Assembly: GCF_020164485.1 (NCBI RefSeq)
Contig: NZ_JAIQZA010000002.1
Coordinates: 165,559 to 229,558, forward strand
DNA: 64,000 bases
Direction: 5' to 3'
Origin: Salegentibacter tibetensis
Lineage (GTDB): Bacteria > Bacteroidota > Bacteroidia > Flavobacteriales > Flavobacteriaceae
Below the pieces are notes generated by a model. It worked only from the letters and a program-made list of their open reading frames with translations, was not told the origin of the DNA and did not search any database. Of this stretch, positions 47,332 to 56,294 are shown one piece after another (positions within the stretch are counted from its first letter, which is position 1; each line of letters begins with the position of its first letter). The translations under genes and the position numbers were made by a program.

Positions 47332-47688
47332 ATGGCAAAACTAAACGATCAGGAACTGCATAACCTTGCAATGAATATTGTAGGGAAAGAGCTTGAGGAA
47401 CAAGGTTACGAGTTTCTTGGGGTAAACAGCGAGTTTAAAAGAGACCCGCAGTTTGTTGCTTTAAAAGATAAAAAGCTTCATTTTGTAATAGTGCGGGCAA
47501 TTGAATATCCGCACAATCCAAAAGAATATGATATGGCCTTCCTTAGATCTATAAAAGACCATGCGATTAAATTTAAAGCGCGTACTTTTTATGCAGGTGT
47601 AGGCCTGGCCAATTCTTCCGATTACGAGAGACCGGTGATGCACGGCGAAGAATATGTGGTTAACTATGAGGGTTGGCAGGAAATTTAA
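47332..47688 (+). CDS. Conserved small protein between nqrF and apbE, unknown function
   Basis: A 118-residue soluble protein without signal peptide or membrane segment. Its predicted alternation of strands and helices, with FVIVRAIEYPHNPKEYD and HAIKFKARTFYAGVGLAN, suggests a compact alpha/beta fold. I recall similar flavobacterial proteins being labelled as NQR subunit F by neighbourhood, but there is no flavin or iron-sulfur motif here. Its location between the NQR genes and the flavin transferase gene suggests a role in NQR assembly; that is inference. It probably has its own promoter and may be co-transcribed with apbE. Confidence 0.75.
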   Translation: MAKLNDQELHNLAMNIVGKELEEQGYEFLGVNSEFKRDPQFVALKDKKLHFVIVRAIEYPHNPKEYDMAFLRSIKDHAIKFKARTFYAGVGLANSSDYERPVMHGEEYVVNYEGWQEI

Positions 47689-47761
47689 ATTTCCCAATAA
47701 TGATCTTTCTAAAGTTAAAATCAAATCTTTTTAAATTCTAGCCGCTAATATTTTTATTTAG

Positions 47762-48769
47762 ATGAAAAAATTCTCTGTCTTCTTCCTTCTTATTTTTCTT
47801 AGTATTTCCTGTAAAAATGATGGTCCGCAGGTCTATACCGAAACCGGTGAAGCATTGGGGACTACTTACCAGGTAAAATATTTTTCTTCGGAAAGCTTAA
47901 ATACAGAAAAAGCATTAGATTCAATTTTTGAGGTTATCAATACCTCGATGAGCACTTATCTGGATGATTCTGATATCTCCCGAATAAATTCCGGAATTGA
48001 AGATATAAGCGTTGATGTTCATTTTCAAAAAGTGTTTGAATACTCCAGGCAGGTTTTTAAAGAAAGCAATGGTTATTTTGACCCCACGGTAGGAAATTTA
48101 GTTAACGCATACGGATTTGGACCTGAGAGTCCCTTAAATGAACCTGACGATGCTGTGTTGGATTCTATAAGACAACTCGTAGGTTTTGAGAAAGTTAACC
48201 TAACTGATAATAATACTATCCAAAAGGAAAACCCAAATATCTACCTTGATTTTAATGCAATTGCCAAAGGCTACACCGTAGATGTAATTGCCGAATATTT
48301 AGATTCTAAAAACGTAGAAAATTACCTGATTGAACTAGGAGGGGAATTGGTGGCTAAGGGACAAAACATCGAGAAAGAAGCCGACTGGATGGTTGCAATA
48401 GACAATCCGCAGCAGACGGATGCAGACCGTACTATACAAAGTGTGTTAGCTTTAAAAAACCGCGCGATGGCTACTTCCGGAAACTACCGGAAATTCAGGG
48501 TAGATACGACCACCGGACAACGTTTTGTTCATACCATAAATCCTCTAACCGGTGAAGCCGAAAAAAGCGACCTGCTAAGCGCTTCTGTACTCGCTGAAAA
48601 CTGCACCCTCGCTGATGGCTATGCCACTGCATTTATGGCTTTGGGCTACGAAAAATCTCTAGAGATGCTCGAAAATCTCGATAATGTAGACGTGTATTTT
48701 ATCTATTCAGATAAGGAAGAAACCATACGGGTTTTTGCTTCTGAAGGTTTTGAGGAGGCGCTGCGCTAG
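47762..48769 (+). CDS. apbE: FAD:protein FMN transferase (ApbE family), lipoprotein
   Basis: A 335-residue flavin transferase that cleaves FAD and links FMN through a phosphoester to threonine in D(x)SGA/xT motifs, here expected on NqrB and NqrC. The N-terminus is a lipoprotein signal ending LSISCKN, so the enzyme works on the periplasmic side, where the NQR sites are. Family marks are GTTYQVKYF, YLDFNAIAKGYTVDVIAEYL, YLIELGGELVAKG, AMATSGNYR and the C-terminal SVLAENCTLADGYATAFMALG. It follows the NQR operon after the small unknown gene. Confidence 0.93.
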   Translation: MKKFSVFFLLIFLSISCKNDGPQVYTETGEALGTTYQVKYFSSESLNTEKALDSIFEVINTSMSTYLDDSDISRINSGIEDISVDVHFQKVFEYSRQVFKESNGYFDPTVGNLVNAYGFGPESPLNEPDDAVLDSIRQLVGFEKVNLTDNNTIQKENPNIYLDFNAIAKGYTVDVIAEYLDSKNVENYLIELGGELVAKGQNIEKEADWMVAIDNPQQTDADRTIQSVLALKNRAMATSGNYRKFRVDTTTGQRFVHTINPLTGEAEKSDLLSASVLAENCTLADGYATAFMALGYEKSLEMLENLDNVDVYFIYSDKEETIRVFASEGFEEALR

Positions 48770-48975
48770 ATATATCTATTAGTCTTCCTTCTTTTGTTTT
48801 CTGGCTTTCACCTGTATTCTTGTATTTAATTAATGCTCTCATTTTATTCCTTTTTTCAGAAGTAAGGAAACCAAAATCTATTTCTTAATATTTAGGCTTA
48901 AAAACTTATATTGCTGATGATTTAACCAGTTATACTATTTTATATAGTGTGTTACACGTAACAAGAACTAAAAAT

Positions 48976-49601
48976 ATGAAACAAGTTTTACTCCTCATCT
49001 TCTTATTTCCTCTCCTCATAAGTGCTCAAACCGAATCGATAAAAGATTCTGATATCGTGAATGTTTCTGTGAAAAACGGCCTGGAAGATTCAGATTTACA
49101 AACCTTATTCGACTTTGAAAATATTAATCATTCCCAATTTTTCTTTAATGGAGAATCGATCGAGGGAAAGCATTTTGTTTTAAAAATAAAGGAATTTTGA
49201 AATGGAGATTTAACAAATACACAACCTTATTCGATGAACGCGGTAATGATTACTTCAAAATAGATTCCACCGGAACATCCTTTAAATTCCTGAGTAAGAT
49301 TGGAAGAGAAGACCTTAAAACCTGGATTAGAGGGGAAAGATTTGGTAGCAAACAATTATATTTTGATGTTGATGAAGAAAATGGAAAATATGTTACCAAG
49401 GAATTTTTTGGAGGTAAAAAGGTTTTAAAGGAAGATGTAAATAGTCCATTTTACCTTTTAGCAATAATCACCCCAAATAGAAATCCGGATGGCTCGGCTT
49501 CTTATTGCAGGGTGGCACAATCAGAAATAGACCCGGAGGATTTCGGTAAAGAATTTAATATTCCTCATTATTATTTAGTTGAAATAGAATTCAAGAAGTA
49601 A
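48976..49601 (+). pseudogene. Broken gene for a secreted flavobacterial protein
   Basis: The first part (MKQVLLLIFLFPLLISAQ signal peptide, then FFFNGESIEGKHFVLKIKEF) ends at a TGA at 49198-49200. If that TGA is read through, the frame continues NGDLTNT, after which the next frame supplies TTLFDERGNDYFKID and runs to 49601, ending HYYLVEIEFKK. Together they read like one small secreted protein of about 208 residues, damaged by a stop codon and a one-base slip near AATACACAACC. Alternatively two genuine short genes exist, the second from a TTG at 49197. No function is known. GTTACACGTAAC, a palindrome at 48951-48962, lies just upstream. Confidence 0.6.
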
Positions 49602-49687
49602 ACTGTTATCTTCCGTTTTATACGAAGGCTGTGGTCTTTGGTGTAACAAACCAAAATTTGAGTTGTCTTTATAACAAAATCCGTTTG

Positions 49688-51082
49688 ATGTTATTTCGAA
49701 GATTAGTCCTTATAGTTGCTGTTTTAACAGCTACAAGTCTCTATTCTCAAATCCCAACCGACCTAAAAAATACGATATGGATCCAGGAGGGCTACGAAAG
49801 AGCCCTGAAAATGGAAGATTCTACTTATTCGTATTTCAATTTTAATAAATACAATTGCTCTGAATTAGTTCAGGGTAAATTTAAGGGTCGATTTAAAATT
49901 ATTAAAAGTGGTGAAGACCAATTGATCGTAAATCCTGGGGGTATTGTAGATTATAGGTTCAAAAAAACTGATAGGTTACCGGCGAGGTGCTTTGAGAAAA
50001 ACGGCAAAAATGACAATTCATTCGAAACGAACTTCAGGGCATTCTGGGAAACCTTTAATAACAATTATGCGTTTTTCCAGGAAAGAGGTTTGGACTGGGA
50101 ACAAGTTTATGATAATTACCTGCCAAAAGTTAGAAAAGTAAAAACTAACCGGGAATTTGCATTGCTTTTGCAGGAGGTAATTGAAAAATTCAATGATGGT
50201 CATATCAATCTCGAAATTCCCGACTCAATTTTTAAAAATCACTCCAACTCCATAATAAATAAGAGCTCCATTTCTAAAGATCAAATATTATTAGATATAG
50301 AATCTAAATACCTGAAGGAATCAAATTCTTATAACAACGGGGTAATGAGATGGGGAACTTTACTAAATTCTAATATCGGTTATATTGGAATAACCGATAT
50401 GAATGATTTTGCCAATTACGTTCCTGGCCAAATTCAAAATACCGGTAAATTTGATAGTATTTATAACCTGAGAAAATACTCCGCAGAACCTTTGGAGCAG
50501 TTTCAGGATGAAATTAATGGAGTTAACCGGATTATGAAAAAGGTTCTAAATGATTTAAAAAATGGAGATGCTGCTATTGTAGATCTCAGGTTTAATGGCG
50601 GAGGATATGAAACTGTTGCCTTAGAATTATTGAGCTATTTTGTTTCAGAGGAAAAAGAGATTATTTCAATAAAAGCAAGAACTGAGAATGGTTTTACACC
50701 TGTACAAAAAATTCATTTAAAACCGCAAATAGATAGCGCTAAAAAGATCTATCTTTTAATAAGTCCCGCTACCGCCAGTGCAGCTGAAATTTTTGCACTG
50801 GGTTCGCTTAATTATTCTAATATTGAAATAATAGGATCTAGAAGCGCGGGAATCTTCTCAGAAATATTGTGGAAAGAACTTCCAAATGGATGGGAATACA
50901 GTCTCTCTAATGAGGTTTATATGGATAGTGAATACCGGACATACGAGAAAGAAGGAGTTCCAGTGGATTATGAATTAAATTACCCGACTGAAAGATCAGA
51001 GTTTTATAAAAATTTCTATAGAAACAATAGCTTTTCAGACTTAGCAATTGAAAAAATAATTGAACAGGATTTTAGTAACTAA
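49688..51082 (+). CDS. Secreted S41 family peptidase (tail-specific protease-like)
   Basis: About 464 residues with a signal peptide (LVLIVAVLTATSLYSQ) after the ATG at 49688, chosen over a longer frame without a credible signal. The S41/CTP protease core is visible: AAIVDLRFNGGGYETVALELL (strand and oxyanion region) and SPATASAAEIFALGSL, which contains the nucleophilic serine of the TASAAE motif. The N-terminal tricorn/TSP-like domain contains NFRAFWETFNNNYAFF. No PDZ domain is evident. It probably acts in the periplasm or at the cell surface; the substrate is unknown. Confidence 0.82.
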   Translation: MLFRRLVLIVAVLTATSLYSQIPTDLKNTIWIQEGYERALKMEDSTYSYFNFNKYNCSELVQGKFKGRFKIIKSGEDQLIVNPGGIVDYRFKKTDRLPARCFEKNGKNDNSFETNFRAFWETFNNNYAFFQERGLDWEQVYDNYLPKVRKVKTNREFALLLQEVIEKFNDGHINLEIPDSIFKNHSNSIINKSSISKDQILLDIESKYLKESNSYNNGVMRWGTLLNSNIGYIGITDMNDFANYVPGQIQNTGKFDSIYNLRKYSAEPLEQFQDEINGVNRIMKKVLNDLKNGDAAIVDLRFNGGGYETVALELLSYFVSEEKEIISIKARTENGFTPVQKIHLKPQIDSAKKIYLLISPATASAAEIFALGSLNYSNIEIIGSRSAGIFSEILWKELPNGWEYSLSNEVYMDSEYRTYEKEGVPVDYELNYPTERSEFYKNFYRNNSFSDLAIEKIIEQDFSN

Positions 51083-51135
51083 AGAAGTCTCAAAGTAAAT
51101 AGTTGTTTTTTGAAATAGAACTTAATTGTTTCTTT

Positions 51136-51900
51136 TTACTTATAACAAACCGGAATAACTTCCCCTTTTGCGAGTCGGTATTTATCGATTTCTTCTGCAG
51201 ATAATCGTTCGGAATAAGCTACTTCTTCTACTTTAAATCCGATGCTTCTTAGTTTTTCAAAATAATCCCTGCCGTAGATCCTTACGTGATCGTACTGTCC
51301 AAAAATACACTCCCGCTCTTTTCGGTCGGTGATGGAATCATCTTCAAAAGTATGTTCTCTGTTCAAATCCTGCGGAATTTGCAGTATTGCCGTGCCTCCG
51401 GGTTTTAAGATGCGGTAAAGTTCCTGCATCGCTTTGGTATCATCGGGGATATGTTCTAAAACGTGGTTGCAGAGAATAAAATCGAATTCGTTTTCCTTAA
51501 AAGGCAAATCACAAATATCGGCTCGTACATCGGCTAGAGGAGAATTTAGGTCAGTAGTGGTATAATCCAGGTTTTTAAGCTTTCTAAAGCGCTTATAAAA
51601 AGCCTGTTCGGGTGCAAAGTGTAGTACTTTCAGATTTTTGCTAAAAAATTCAGTTTCATTTTTTAGATAAAGCCAGAGTAATCGGTGCCGTTCAAGGGAA
51701 AGGGTAGAGGGAGAGAGCACATTCTCCCGCTGATTGATATATCCGTAAGGTAAAAATTTGGAGAAACTTTTCCCATCTATAGGATCGGTGTATTTATTTC
51801 CGCGAAGCACATATTTAAAGAAAGGTTTCACCCAATAACTCAACCTGATAAGTAAAGGTCTTGGAACGGTGTTTAAAATTACTTTAAAAAGCTTTCCCAT
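51136..51900 (-). CDS. Class I SAM-dependent methyltransferase
   Basis: A 254-residue protein with a type-11 methyltransferase core: LKVLHFAPEQAFYKRF (motif I, with an atypical HFAPE in place of DxGxGxG), DYTTTDLNSPLADVRADI (motif II), FDFILCNHVLEHIPDDTKAM (motif IV) and LKPGGTAILQIP. The N-terminal 60 residues are hydrophobic and basic, suggesting membrane contact. The substrate is unknown. It is the last gene of the map operon, 20 bases after the HNH-like gene. Confidence 0.8.
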   Translation of the reverse strand: MGKLFKVILNTVPRPLLIRLSYWVKPFFKYVLRGNKYTDPIDGKSFSKFLPYGYINQRENVLSPSTLSLERHRLLWLYLKNETEFFSKNLKVLHFAPEQAFYKRFRKLKNLDYTTTDLNSPLADVRADICDLPFKENEFDFILCNHVLEHIPDDTKAMQELYRILKPGGTAILQIPQDLNREHTFEDDSITDRKERECIFGQYDHVRIYGRDYFEKLRSIGFKVEEVAYSERLSAEEIDKYRLAKGEVIPVCYK

Positions 51901-51919
51901 TAAAAATTGCTAACTCGGT

Positions 51920-52483
51920 TTAGACCTTAATATCGCCCCAGTTTTCACCAGATTTAATGCGATAAAGCTGCATTTCAGAAACCCCGAATTGTTTTGCTAA
52001 AACTTTAATCCTGGTTTTCCGTTTCGGATCTAAAAGTTTCTTTTTTAAAATCACGGCCTGGGCGTAGGTAAGCTTTGAATAAGTAACTACGCGTCTCAAC
52101 TTTCGTTTGCGCTTGTTTTCTTTAACGCCGGGACTGTTATGCTGGTGTTTCACCCATTCTTCCTGGGTAGTCCAGGCAAGATTTTCTAAGCGATTATCGT
52201 CTTTTTTAAAATTCTTGTGAATTACGAATTTATCGTCTTCATTTTTATCAAGAAAAAGTTCAGCAACGATACGATGCACATAATAGGCTTTATGCTTGCC
52301 ATTTTGCAGCCGGGGTGAAAAACTGGTGTAACCGTTGGTGCGGCCTCCGTTTATCAATTCGCCTTCAGGATTTTGCACGTAACTAACTATCCTGCCGTAG
52401 CTGGAAACATCGTAAACAAAACGATCCTGCCACTCTTCTTTGTGAAGTTTTTTCCAAACTTCGCCCCTATAGTTCTTTACCAT
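51920..52483 (-). CDS. NUMOD4/HNH-endonuclease-like protein
   Basis: About 187 residues. The N-terminus (GEVWKKL..EEWQDRFVYDVSSYGRIVSY) is a NUMOD4 motif. It is followed by an HNH-like domain (YYVHRIVAELFLDK...FVIHKNFKKDDNRLENLAWTT) and a C-terminal helix-turn-helix (IKVLAKQFGVSEMQLYRIKSGENW). This is the domain set of phage and homing endonucleases, yet the gene overlaps the 3' end of map by 17 bases in a housekeeping operon. The start at 52483 fits the NUMOD4 boundary; upstream in-frame ATGs at 52504 and earlier lie within map. Its biological role is unclear. Confidence 0.75.
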   Translation of the reverse strand: MVKNYRGEVWKKLHKEEWQDRFVYDVSSYGRIVSYVQNPEGELINGGRTNGYTSFSPRLQNGKHKAYYVHRIVAELFLDKNEDDKFVIHKNFKKDDNRLENLAWTTQEEWVKHQHNSPGVKENKRKRKLRRVVTYSKLTYAQAVILKKKLLDPKRKTRIKVLAKQFGVSEMQLYRIKSGENWGDIKV

Positions 52484-53291
52484 AGACCTGGGCTTTAAAC
52501 TCATCTTCTTCATCACTCTCAATTCCTAAAGCATCATAAATATAATCAAAGGTAGATAGCAATTGAGGTTTACCGTCTACTAGCGCAACATTATGTTCAA
52601 AATGTGCGCTGGGCTTATTGTCTGCAGTTAAGATAGTCCAACCGTCAGGCAATTGTTTTATTCTTTTGGTTCCCAGGTTTATCATAGGTTCAATGGCCAC
52701 AACCATTCCTTCTATAAATTTCTTTCCGCGACCTCGTTTTCCGTAATTAGGCATTTCAGGATCTTCGTGCATGGTAGCGCCCAAACCGTGGCCTACCAAT
52801 TCTCTCACCACGCCATAACCTCTATCTTCAGTGTATTTTTGGATAGCATAACCAACATCACCTACGCGGTTCCCGGCTTTAAATTCTCTGATTCCAACAT
52901 ACAGTGATTCTTTGGTAGCATCCAAAAGTTCTTTTACTTCGGGCTTTACTTCACCAACTTCAAAAGTATAAGCGTGATCTCCGTAAAATCCGTTTTTTAA
53001 GGCGCCACAATCTATAGAGATAATATCGCCTTCTTCCATCGGTTTATCGTTTGGAACCCCGTGTACAACCTGCGCATTGGGACTCATGCAAAGCGAATTC
53101 GGAAAATCGTATAATCCCAAAAAACCCGGTTCTGCACCATGGTCTCTTATAAATTCTTCAGCCATTTTATCTAACTCTAAAGTAGTAACTCCGGGTTTAA
53201 TATGCGGAGCAAGCATACCCAGGGTTTTGGATACGATTAGTGCACTTTCGCGCATCAATTCAATTTCTTCAGGGTTTTTGGTAATTATCAT
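52467..53291 (-). CDS. map: Methionine aminopeptidase, type I
   Basis: A 274-residue metalloenzyme that removes the initiator methionine from nascent proteins. The five metal ligands are identifiable: the aspartates in SIDCGALKNGFYGDHAYTF (11 residues apart as in E. coli), the histidine in ELVGHGLGATMHEDP, and glutamates in VVAIEPMIN and the FEHNVAL region. The C-terminus carries about 20 extra acidic residues. It is 9 bases from the HAD gene upstream and overlaps the HNH-like gene downstream. Confidence 0.95.
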   Translation of the reverse strand: MIITKNPEEIELMRESALIVSKTLGMLAPHIKPGVTTLELDKMAEEFIRDHGAEPGFLGLYDFPNSLCMSPNAQVVHGVPNDKPMEEGDIISIDCGALKNGFYGDHAYTFEVGEVKPEVKELLDATKESLYVGIREFKAGNRVGDVGYAIQKYTEDRGYGVVRELVGHGLGATMHEDPEMPNYGKRGRGKKFIEGMVVAIEPMINLGTKRIKQLPDGWTILTADNKPSAHFEHNVALVDGKPQLLSTFDYIYDALGIESDEEDEFKAQVYGKEL

Positions 53292-53300
53292 ATATTGAAT

Positions 53301-53708
53301 TTAAAATCGGCCTAAAAATCCGAATTTCTTCTTTTCTTTTTTATTTTCTCTAATTATGGCTCTGTCCTTTAATCTCTGATAAATTTCTCCCCAACCCCAC
53401 ATTCCGCCAATATTACGATCGTCTATAAAAATATCGGCCAGGATCTTGCGGCTTATGTTGTCTTCAAAAACCTCTTCAGGATAACTTTTATTAATGGCAT
53501 AAAATTCAATGCCCCTTTTTTCGCAAAATTGTACCGCTTCTTCCAGTTTATCTTCGGCACGATAGGTCCACAATATCAATCGGTGTCCGTCTTCCTGCAG
53601 TTTTTTGAGCGTCTCAAAAGCAAAAAGCTTTGGTTTTCCTATTTCCGGAAACTTATTTTCTACAATAGTTCCGTCAAAATCTACGGCTATGGTTAACGAT
53701 TGGGGCAT
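53301..53708 (-). CDS. HAD-type phosphatase (BT0820-like)
   Basis: A 135-residue HAD-superfamily protein. Motif I is AVDFDGTIV (nucleophile aspartate), the threonine/serine of motif II is in LILWTYR, and motif IV is FIDDRN. It has no cap domain, so the active site is open, as in the BT0820-like family; the substrate is unknown. A TAATTTTG promoter element lies only 4 bases upstream of the ATG, so the message is almost leaderless. Confidence 0.82.
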   Translation of the reverse strand: MPQSLTIAVDFDGTIVENKFPEIGKPKLFAFETLKKLQEDGHRLILWTYRAEDKLEEAVQFCEKRGIEFYAINKSYPEEVFEDNISRKILADIFIDDRNIGGMWGWGEIYQRLKDRAIIRENKKEKKKFGFLGRF

Positions 53709-53712
53709 AACG

Positions 53713-53720
53713 CAAAATTA
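53713..53720 (-). promoter_or_regulatory. Promoter -7 element of the HAD-map operon
   Basis: TAATTTTG on the minus strand matches TAnnTTTG and ends 4 bases before the ATG at 53708. Confidence 0.5.
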
Positions 53721-53756
53721 GTAAGATTAACCGAATATATATTAAGTAGCCTCTTT

Positions 53757-54290
53757 TTATTCAGAATAAGGATCTGTATATTCTTTTCCTTCAACTATTT
53801 TGGCAATATCTTCTTCCAAACTTTCTATAGAATACTCCACAAAGCGGTTCACTTCCTTTCCATCTTTTATAAAAATAATGGTTGGTACTCGGTGAACCTT
53901 ATATTCTTTATCCAGATTCCCGGGAGCTGTTTTTGCCCGGTTTACCGCAATATTTTTAATGTTTTTACGGTCAAAGTCAACTTCATCTATAAGCTTAAAA
54001 AACCTAGGAACTTCGTAACGGCTGTCTGCACACCAGGTTCCCATAAACATCAGAATCTCATAATCGTGAATATTCTTTTTTATGGTTTTTAAAGCTTCTT
54101 TTTTAGGCTTATAATTTTCATAACCGGGAACAAACCATCTTGAATGCGGGGCTTTTTCCAAATCAGCTTGCGTGAATTCGCCTAAAAGTATTTCGGCTGA
54201 ATTATTATTTTCTATAGCTACTTTCTCATCTGAAACTTCTCCTGAAATTAGGGAAAACCCCAGAAAAAGCAGTAATACTTTATTTATCAT
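53757..54290 (-). CDS. Thioredoxin-like protein with a single active-site cysteine
   Basis: A 177-residue protein with a signal-like N-terminus (VLLLFLGFSLISG). The thioredoxin fold is recognised by EILMFMGTWCADSR, VPRFFKLID and the cis-proline KVHRVPTIIFIKDG. The active site is WCADS instead of WCxxC, so it cannot form the usual intramolecular disulfide. It might act as a reductase via mixed disulfides or as a chaperone. It lies 7 bases after gpmI in an operon. Confidence 0.82.
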   Translation of the reverse strand: MINKVLLLFLGFSLISGEVSDEKVAIENNNSAEILLGEFTQADLEKAPHSRWFVPGYENYKPKKEALKTIKKNIHDYEILMFMGTWCADSRYEVPRFFKLIDEVDFDRKNIKNIAVNRAKTAPGNLDKEYKVHRVPTIIFIKDGKEVNRFVEYSIESLEEDIAKIVEGKEYTDPYSE

Positions 54291-54297
54291 TCTAAAT

Positions 54298-55815
54298 TTA
54301 AATTAGCGGGTCTTCAGTCATTACTTCCGGCTGATCAATACCCATTAACTTCAGGATAGTCGGGGCGATGTTTCCAAGCTTACCGCTTTTAATCGATTTT
54401 ATGTCTTTATCTAATAAAATTAGTGGAACCGGGCTGGTGGTATGTGCTGTATTTGGGCTACCATCTGCGTTTATCATAATTTCACTGTTCCCATGATCTG
54501 CAATAATAATAACTGCATAATCATTCTCCAGGGCGGCTTCAGCTACATCTTTAGCACAGGAATCTACCGTTTCAACGGCCTTCACTGCAGCATCAAAAAC
54601 TCCTGTATGTCCAACCATATCAGGATTTGCGAAATTCAGGCAAATAAAATCAGCCGATTCGTCTTTAAGCTCGGGAATAATCTTATCCCTGATCTCAAAA
54701 GCGCTCATCTCTGGCTGAAGATCGTAAGTGGCTACTTTTGGGGAACTACACATTAAACGCTTTTCGCCCATAAATGGCTTTTCCCGGCCACCACTAAAGA
54801 AGAAGGTGACGTGGGGGTATTTTTCGGTTTCAGCAATTCTAATTTGCTTTTTGCCCATATATTCCAGGACTTCACCAAGAGTAGATTTAATATTATCTTT
54901 TTTGAAGACCACATTAATACCTTCAAAACTATCGTCATATTTAGTTACCGTCACATAATACAACGGCATTTTCTTCATATTATATTCAGGGAAATTGTCC
55001 TGGGTTAAAGCCTGGGTAAGTTGTCTTCCGCGGTCGGTTCTAAAGTTAAAGAAGATCACGACCTCTTTCTCTTTTAAGGTTGCAACCGGCTCACCGGCCT
55101 CATTGGTCATTACGATTGGTTCTATAAACTCATCGCTAACCTCATTTTCGTAACTTTTAGCAATAGTTTCGGCAGTATTTGTAGATTTGGTTCCTTCTCC
55201 ATTAACGATAAGGTCGTAGGCTTTTTTCACCCTTTCCCAGCGTTTATCACGATCCATTGCAAAGTAACGTCCAATTACCGAAGCAAGTTTGCCATTGGTT
55301 TTTTTAAGGTGTTGTTCAATTTCTTCGATAAAAGCTTTTCCCGAATGCGGGTCTACATCACGGCCATCGGTAAAAGCGTGGACGTATTTTTCTTTTACCC
55401 CAAATTCTGCTGCAGCCGAAAGCAGTCCTTTTAAGTGGTTGATGTGGGAATGAACCCCGCCATCACTCAAGAGCCCCATAAAATGGATAGGTTTATTATT
55501 TTTTATCGCATAGCTAAAAGCCTCTTCTAATACAGGTTCGTCTTTTAAGGTATTCTTTTCTACCGCCATATTGATTTTCACCAAATCCTGGTAAACAATC
55601 CGGCCGGCGCCAAGATTCATATGTCCTACTTCACTATTTCCCATTTGTCCTTCCGGAAGTCCAACCTGCATCCCGTCGGTGCGCAATTCAGCGTGCGGGT
55701 ATTTTTCCAGGATGCTATCCATAAAAGGAGTTTTTGCTTTGGCAATAGCTGATACGTCGGGGTTTTGCGTGATTCCCCAACCGTCTAAAATCATTAGTAG
55801 AACTTTTTTATTCAT
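54298..55815 (-). CDS. gpmI: 2,3-bisphosphoglycerate-independent phosphoglycerate mutase
   Basis: A 505-residue Mn2+-dependent enzyme of glycolysis interconverting 3- and 2-phosphoglycerate. It is an alkaline-phosphatase-superfamily protein with LLMILDGWGI at the N-terminus, the phospho-serine in EGQMGNSEVGHMNLGAGR, and metal-binding VIIIADHGNSE and NTAHTTSPVPLIL near the end. The start is placed at 55815 (MNKKVLLMILDG), because an upstream in-frame ATG adds 8 residues not typical of the family. Confidence 0.95.
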   Translation of the reverse strand: MNKKVLLMILDGWGITQNPDVSAIAKAKTPFMDSILEKYPHAELRTDGMQVGLPEGQMGNSEVGHMNLGAGRIVYQDLVKINMAVEKNTLKDEPVLEEAFSYAIKNNKPIHFMGLLSDGGVHSHINHLKGLLSAAAEFGVKEKYVHAFTDGRDVDPHSGKAFIEEIEQHLKKTNGKLASVIGRYFAMDRDKRWERVKKAYDLIVNGEGTKSTNTAETIAKSYENEVSDEFIEPIVMTNEAGEPVATLKEKEVVIFFNFRTDRGRQLTQALTQDNFPEYNMKKMPLYYVTVTKYDDSFEGINVVFKKDNIKSTLGEVLEYMGKKQIRIAETEKYPHVTFFFSGGREKPFMGEKRLMCSSPKVATYDLQPEMSAFEIRDKIIPELKDESADFICLNFANPDMVGHTGVFDAAVKAVETVDSCAKDVAEAALENDYAVIIIADHGNSEIMINADGSPNTAHTTSPVPLILLDKDIKSIKSGKLGNIAPTILKLMGIDQPEVMTEDPLI

Positions 55816-55839
55816 ATGTAGATATTTATTATTTTTCAA

Positions 55840-56294
55840 TGGTCATATGTAATTCGCATATCTTCATCGGTGTTTGTATCGCCTTTTCGTTATGCTCATT
55901 TCATAATATTAATTAGTTTGGGTATAAAGATAAAAACAAATTGGCGGTATGCTAAATCCACACCCGCTAATGTTTTATTAAATCTAACAGCTTCCGGCAG
56001 TTTTAGAGAGATTTCACCCAGGAATATTGTGTTTAAAAAGTTTTAAATTTTCATAATAGTTGTAAAAACTAAAATTTTAACATTCAAGACTATGCTTTGG
56101 AATACTTTTTTATCCAATATCGCGTTCTTGAAAAATATTGATGCCAATAGTAATATGTTGGAATTTAGATTTCTAAGCCTGAAAACGTTAAAATTTGGAT
56201 TCTTCGGGCTTAAAAATTCAATTAACCGGAATATTTTGTATGTTGGCATCACCTTTGGAATAAATTAACAGAACATTAATTTGAAACAACGTGT
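55840..56294. other. 455-base AT-rich intergenic region, nothing recognised
   Basis: This stretch separates the divergent gpmI and the transpeptidase. Near-matches to the -7 element exist for both genes (TATCTTTA for gpmI on the minus strand, CACCTTTG before the transpeptidase), but neither is exact. An antisense frame at 56043-56252 has no coding character. No RNA gene, repeat of the window's families or terminator was found. Confidence 0.4.

Noticed and set aside
52467..53291. Apparent loss of a metal-binding aspartate in methionine aminopeptidase (KNG where some enzymes have KDG)
   Set aside because: The true ligands are the aspartates in SID and YGD, 11 residues apart as in E. coli, and both are present.
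56043..56252. 69-codon minus-strand frame upstream of the transpeptidase
   Set aside because: AT-rich low-complexity translation without family resemblance, no promoter, and in a plainly intergenic region.
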